9,941 bases of DNA, taken from the NCBI GenBank assembly GCA_046046315.1, contig JBJOKB010000064.1, positions 1 to 9,941 of the forward strand, read 5' to 3'. A program made the translations under genes and the position numbers. This DNA is from ATZT02 sp046046315 (lineage in GTDB: Bacteria; Actinomycetota; Actinomycetes; S36-B12; UBA5976). The notes under the pieces are model-generated. The model saw only the letters and a list, made by a program, of their open reading frames with translations, was not told where the DNA came from and searched no databases. Below are positions 7,337 through 9,941 of this stretch, in pieces (position 1 is the stretch's first letter; each line of letters begins with the position of its first letter).

Positions 7337-7698
7337 TGGCAAATGACAAAGTAAAAATTAGTGGCATTAAAGCATTTGGTTATCACGGCGTTTTTGAACA
7401 CGAAAGAAAAGAAGGCCAAGAGTTTGTAGCTGATGTGGAGTTTGAATATGAAACATCTGATGCAATTAAGTTTGACCTGATAGATAACGCAATTGATTAC
7501 GGTGCTGTTTCAATTTTAGTAAAATCGATACTTGAAGGAGAACCGAAGAATTTAATTGAAAAGGTGGCAGACGAAATAGCGCAACAAATTTTAGCAAACT
7601 TTAATGTTAATTACGTAAAAATTGACCTACACAAACCAAAAGCACCATTAAAAATGGAATTCACAGACGTTGTTGTCAGTGTGGAAAGAAGAAAATGA
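7336..7698 (+). CDS. folB: Dihydroneopterin aldolase
   Basis: FolB cleaves 7,8-dihydroneopterin to 6-hydroxymethyl-7,8-dihydropterin and glycolaldehyde, giving the substrate of FolK, whose gene is next. The 120-residue length is normal for this small octamer-forming T-fold protein. Visible features are GIKAFGYHGVFEHERKEGQ (10-28) with the likely conserved Glu23, the DYG turn (54-56), LIEKVADEIA (73-82) with pterin-binding Glu75, and the catalytic lysine region HKPKAPL (99-105). The ATG overlaps the folP TAA by one base (TAATG), and AAGGAA (7325-7330) provides a ribosome site 5 bases upstream. The stop overlaps the folK start (ATGA). Confidence 0.95.
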   Translation: MANDKVKISGIKAFGYHGVFEHERKEGQEFVADVEFEYETSDAIKFDLIDNAIDYGAVSILVKSILEGEPKNLIEKVADEIAQQILANFNVNYVKIDLHKPKAPLKMEFTDVVVSVERRK

Positions 7699-8186
7699 AA
7701 GCAATTATCGCCCTTGGTTCAAATCTGGGTGATCGTTTGAATTATCTACAACTGGCAATAATTGAAATCAATTTAATAGGCGACACTAAAATAAGTGATA
7801 TTTCAAGTGTTTATGAAACTCTTCCAGTTGGAGGACCTGAGCAAGGAAATTTCTTAAATGCAGTGGTTTGCTTAGAAACCGAGTTAAAGGCTGAGGAATT
7901 ATTATTAAAGCTTTTGTTGATTGAATTAAACCTTGGTAGAAAACGAGATATTGTTTGGGGACCTAGAACTTTAGATTTAGATTTAATTTGGTTTGATAAC
8001 CAAAAAATAGATTCAGAAAAATTAACATTGCCCCATCCCCGAGCTCATGAGAGATGTTTTGTGCTAAAACCTTGGTTTGAAATTGATTCCTTGGCCAAAA
8101 TAGGTGACAAATATATAAAAGAGATAATGAGCGATTTGGATTGCACTGGAGTAAAAATTTTCCCATTAAAATTGGTTAATTCATGA
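7695..8186 (+). CDS. folK: 2-amino-4-hydroxy-6-hydroxymethyldihydropteridine pyrophosphokinase (HPPK)
   Basis: FolK moves pyrophosphate from ATP onto 6-hydroxymethyl-dihydropterin, producing the FolP substrate. The 163-residue protein has the N-terminal ALGSNLGDR (6-14), the pterin-site VGGPEQGNFLNAVV (45-58), the signature WGPRTLDLDLI (88-98) with the two Mg-binding aspartates Asp94 and Asp96 (E. coli Asp95/Asp97), and LPHPRAHERCFVLKP (112-126). It is complete, and monomeric in known relatives. Its ATG overlaps the folB stop (ATGA) and a purine-rich GGAAAGAAG lies just before it. Its stop overlaps the next gene (ATGA), so the four folate genes and the membrane gene behind them read as one translationally coupled block. 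Confidence 0.95.
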   Translation: MKAIIALGSNLGDRLNYLQLAIIEINLIGDTKISDISSVYETLPVGGPEQGNFLNAVVCLETELKAEELLLKLLLIELNLGRKRDIVWGPRTLDLDLIWFDNQKIDSEKLTLPHPRAHERCFVLKPWFEIDSLAKIGDKYIKEIMSDLDCTGVKIFPLKLVNS

Positions 8187-8683
8187 AACCTACTACAAGA
8201 AAAAATATCTTTAGTTTCATTTTTATCGCAACCATTGTTGGCTATTTTCTGCCTAGTATTTATGAAAATATCTTTGCAACTTATATTCCTGTAAGTATGA
8301 ACACCGTGTTTGCACTTATTCTGCTTGATTTTGCACTTTTGTATTGGTTATTAATTTTTAAAAACCGTCTAAAGAATGCAAGAGATAACAAGCAGGATGC
8401 ATCTAGGCGTAAGTCTCCTCCACATCCACTGGTAGCAGCAAGGACAGTGGCATTGGCATTCGCAGGAAGCAGATCAGCTTGTTTAATTTTGGGTTTTTAT
8501 TTAGGAACAATTTTCAATTTTCTACCAAATCTAGAACTCTCACCGATAAAGACAAGATTTTCTATTTCTCTTGTAATTCTTGCGCTTAGTGCAATCCTTT
8601 TAGGACTTTCTCTTTGGTTGGAAAAGATTTGCAGAATAAAGGATTCAAATGACAAACCGGGCGATAACGCGTCATTTGCATAA
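8183..8683 (+). CDS. DUF3180 family membrane protein, function unknown
   Basis: This is a 166-residue integral membrane protein with four predicted helices (about 8-25, 38-58, 86-112 and 126-147). Between helices 2 and 3 is a basic stretch (about 59-80) ending in PPHPLVAARTVALAFAGSRS, and helix 4 is followed by LEKICRIKD. Both signatures, P-x-x-A-R-x-x-A-L-A and the terminal E-x-x-CR, match the actinobacterial family DUF3180, which almost always follows folK. It starts within the folK stop (ATGA). The location suggests a link to folate or pterin supply, but nothing in the protein shows an activity. The codons around 8390-8480 are less AT-rich than the surroundings, as expected for the conserved part. 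The family call is from recalled sequence pattern and gene position. Confidence 0.8.
   Translation: MKPTTRKNIFSFIFIATIVGYFLPSIYENIFATYIPVSMNTVFALILLDFALLYWLLIFKNRLKNARDNKQDASRRKSPPHPLVAARTVALAFAGSRSACLILGFYLGTIFNFLPNLELSPIKTRFSISLVILALSAILLGLSLWLEKICRIKDSNDKPGDNASFA
8646..8678 (+). repeat. 8-bp inverted repeat at the 3' end of the DUF3180 gene
   Basis: CAAATGAC (8646-8653) is the perfect complement of GTCATTTG (8671-8678), with a 17-base loop that can itself form a 3-bp GCG/CGC stem. It ends 9 bases before the putative panC -10. No T-run follows, so a standard intrinsic terminator is unlikely. The loop and second arm carry TAACGCGT (8665-8672), the same 8-mer as the outer arm at 3747-3754. 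It overlaps coding sequence and may be chance. Confidence 0.35.
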
Positions 8684-8687
8684 AGAA

Positions 8688-8693
8688 TAGAGT
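8688..8693 (+). promoter_or_regulatory. Putative -10 box for a leaderless panC transcript
   Basis: TAGAGT fits TAnnnT and ends 6 bases before the panC ATG at 8700, the same spacing as the dacB box. No clear -35 is seen and no good Shine-Dalgarno lies before this ATG. It supports ATG 8700 over the in-frame TTG at 8694 as the start. This is inference only. Confidence 0.35.
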
Positions 8694-8699
8694 TTGGGC

Positions 8700-9551
8700 A
8701 TGACTCAGTTAGTTCATGGCAACGCAGAACTGCGTTTAGCAATGAATGGTTTAGGAAGCAATATTTGTTTAGTTCCAACCATGGGAGCACTTCATGAAGG
8801 TCATGCTGCCCTAATTGCTGCGGGAAGAGAATTTGTCGGCAAAGAAGGTTGCGTAGTTGTTAGTGACTTTGTAAATCCTAAACAATTTGGTCAAAATGAA
8901 GATTTCGAAAAATATCCTAGAAATATTGAAAAAGATTTACAAATAGCGCATAGTGCAGGTGCTCACATTTTGTGGGCTCCCAGTGTTGAAGATGTTTATC
9001 CTGGTCAATGGCCACTTGATATTGAAACAGATCCAAGATTTGAAATTTTAGAAGGAAAATCTCGACCCGGTCATTTTGCTGCAGTAATTGAAGTAGTTAC
9101 TCGTTTATTTAATATTGTTCAACCAAATGTTGCTGTATTTGGCGAAAAAGATTTTCAGCAACTTATTTTTGTATCGGAAATGGCTAGAAAAAGAGATCCA
9201 CAAATTGGAATCCTGGCTGTACCGACAATAAGAGACTCAGATGGTTTAGCGCTATCTAGTAGAAATGTTTATTTATCTTCTGATCAACGAAATGTTGCTC
9301 ACTTGATTCCTATGGCTTTAAAGCAAGGGGTATTTCTTGCCAGTAAAGGTTTTAAGATTAGTGAAATTAAAGAAAAAGTTAAAGAAGTAATAACTAAATC
9401 AGATTTAATTGAGATTGAATACATTGAAATATTAAACAATGAATTAGGCGAATTAAATCCTGGAATTGTCGGACGAATTCTAATTGCTGCTAAGTTAGGA
9501 AATACACGTTTAATTGATAACATGCCCATTCTTCTTAGGGAAAAACAATGA
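8700..9551 (+). CDS. panC: Pantothenate synthetase (pantoate-beta-alanine ligase)
   Basis: PanC joins pantoate and beta-alanine using ATP, via a pantoyl-adenylate, to make pantothenate for CoA. Read from ATG 8700 it has 283 residues, normal for the family. The nucleotidyltransferase HIGH-type motif is in VPTMGALHEGH (25-35). FVNPKQFG (57-64) and the tyrosine of EKYPR (70-74) follow, then GHFAAVIEVVTRLFNIV (124-140), FGEKDFQQL (147-155) and the KMSKS-like DGLALSSRNVYLS (181-193). An in-frame TTG at 8694 would add two residues (MG); an in-frame TAG at 8688-8690 prevents anything longer. I prefer the ATG, which also suits the possible leaderless promoter. The stop overlaps nadB (ATGA). panD, which often lies next to panC in actinobacteria, is not between panC and nadB. 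Confidence 0.95.
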   Translation: MTQLVHGNAELRLAMNGLGSNICLVPTMGALHEGHAALIAAGREFVGKEGCVVVSDFVNPKQFGQNEDFEKYPRNIEKDLQIAHSAGAHILWAPSVEDVYPGQWPLDIETDPRFEILEGKSRPGHFAAVIEVVTRLFNIVQPNVAVFGEKDFQQLIFVSEMARKRDPQIGILAVPTIRDSDGLALSSRNVYLSSDQRNVAHLIPMALKQGVFLASKGFKISEIKEKVKEVITKSDLIEIEYIEILNNELGELNPGIVGRILIAAKLGNTRLIDNMPILLREKQ

Positions 9552-9941
9552 GTCAAATTAATTTGGTTCAAAAACTAAATTCCGCCGAACCAGGTTGGAC
9601 AATAAATGCTGATGTAATTGTTATCGGATCAGGAATTGCCGGATTGACTGCCGCACTTTCAGCCCGAGCTAAAAACTTGTCTGTCTTACTTTTAACAAAA
9701 GATGTTTTATCAACAGGCTCAACCTCTTGGGCACAAGGCGGAATTGCTGCAGCCTTAGGACCTGGTGACTCTCCGGATCAACATTTTCAAGACACATTAG
9801 AAGCTGGAGCAGGATTATGTGATCAAGATGCTGTGAAAATTCTTGTACAAGAAGGACCAGCAGCTGTAAGAAGATTAATAAATTTAGGTGCGACTTTTGA
9901 TTTAGATTCATATGGAAACGTTGCATTAACTAGAGAAGGTG
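9548..9941 (+). CDS. nadB: L-aspartate oxidase (partial, C-terminus outside window)
   Basis: The first 131 codons of a flavoprotein run off the window end. NadB oxidises L-aspartate to iminoaspartate with FAD, the first step of de novo NAD synthesis, and passes it to NadA. Visible are the FAD-binding beta strand and dinucleotide motif VIVIGSGIAGL (23-33), the second-strand acidic/threonine region VLLLTKD (46-52), and STSWAQGGIAA (58-68), the signature of the succinate dehydrogenase/aspartate oxidase family. The spacing of the conserved DTLEAGAGLCD (82-92) favours NadB over succinate dehydrogenase, as does its position after panC. The ATG sits within the panC stop (ATGA), so the two are probably co-translated. 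The remaining three-quarters of the protein is not seen. Confidence 0.93.
   Translation, partial: MSQINLVQKLNSAEPGWTINADVIVIGSGIAGLTAALSARAKNLSVLLLTKDVLSTGSTSWAQGGIAAALGPGDSPDQHFQDTLEAGAGLCDQDAVKILVQEGPAAVRRLINLGATFDLDSYGNVALTREG

Noticed and set aside
8694..8699. TTG as the panC start
   Set aside because: Adds only two residues before a normal ATG, with no better ribosome site; ATG 8700 is preferred, but TTG is not excluded.
9669..9926. Minus-strand reading frame opposite nadB
   Set aside because: Low-complexity Leu/Gln-rich translation typical of an antisense shadow; nadB has clear FAD-binding motifs here.
1..9941. A novel defence, mobile or other undescribed gene system
   Set aside because: All but one of the genes belong to well-known housekeeping or transport families, and the exception (DUF3180) is a known conserved companion of folK. 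I saw no transposase, integrase, toxin-antitoxin pair, CRISPR repeats or tRNA.

Overview
The window looks like ordinary chromosomal housekeeping DNA from an AT-rich, streamlined actinobacterium. GC is about 35-37% by hand count on a few lines, and arginine is mostly AGA/CGA. Three things point to Actinobacteria: the order dacB-tilS-hpt-ftsH-folE-folP-folB-folK-DUF3180-panC-nadB; the DUF3180 membrane protein, a family I know only from Actinobacteria; and the HEGGH form of the FtsH zinc motif. Low GC with tightly packed genes suggests a freshwater acI/Nanopelagicales-like or similar planktonic lineage. That placement is inference.

Layout: 1-698 (minus strand) is the 5' part of a DHA2-type MFS efflux pump, cut by the window edge. 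A 130-bp divergent promoter region (699-828) follows. All remaining genes are on the plus strand. dacB (cell-wall carboxypeptidase), tilS (tRNA-Ile2 lysidine synthase) and hpt (purine salvage) come first. An 81-bp GC-richer gap with nested inverted repeats separates hpt from ftsH (membrane AAA+ protease). Next is a folate block, folE-folP-folB-folK, followed by the DUF3180 gene; every junction from folE to DUF3180 is a 1- or 4-base stop/start overlap. Then come panC (pantothenate) and the first 131 codons of nadB (NAD synthesis), again joined by an ATGA overlap. There are no gene-free stretches over 300 bases.

How the genes work together: FolE, FolB, FolK and FolP carry out most steps from GTP to dihydropteroate. 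The phosphatase step after FolE, and FolC/FolA, are not encoded here. PanC and NadB start a cofactor block (CoA, NAD). TilS and Hpt precede FtsH as in Bacillus, where the TilS-HprT complex has been reported to activate ftsH transcription, so the structured hpt-ftsH gap is the most interesting non-coding element. dacB and panC each have a TAnnnT -10 box ending exactly 6 bases before the ATG, which suggests leaderless transcripts.

I found no new defence system, mobile element, CRISPR array, tRNA or rRNA. The observations worth a second look are regulatory or structural and modest in scale.
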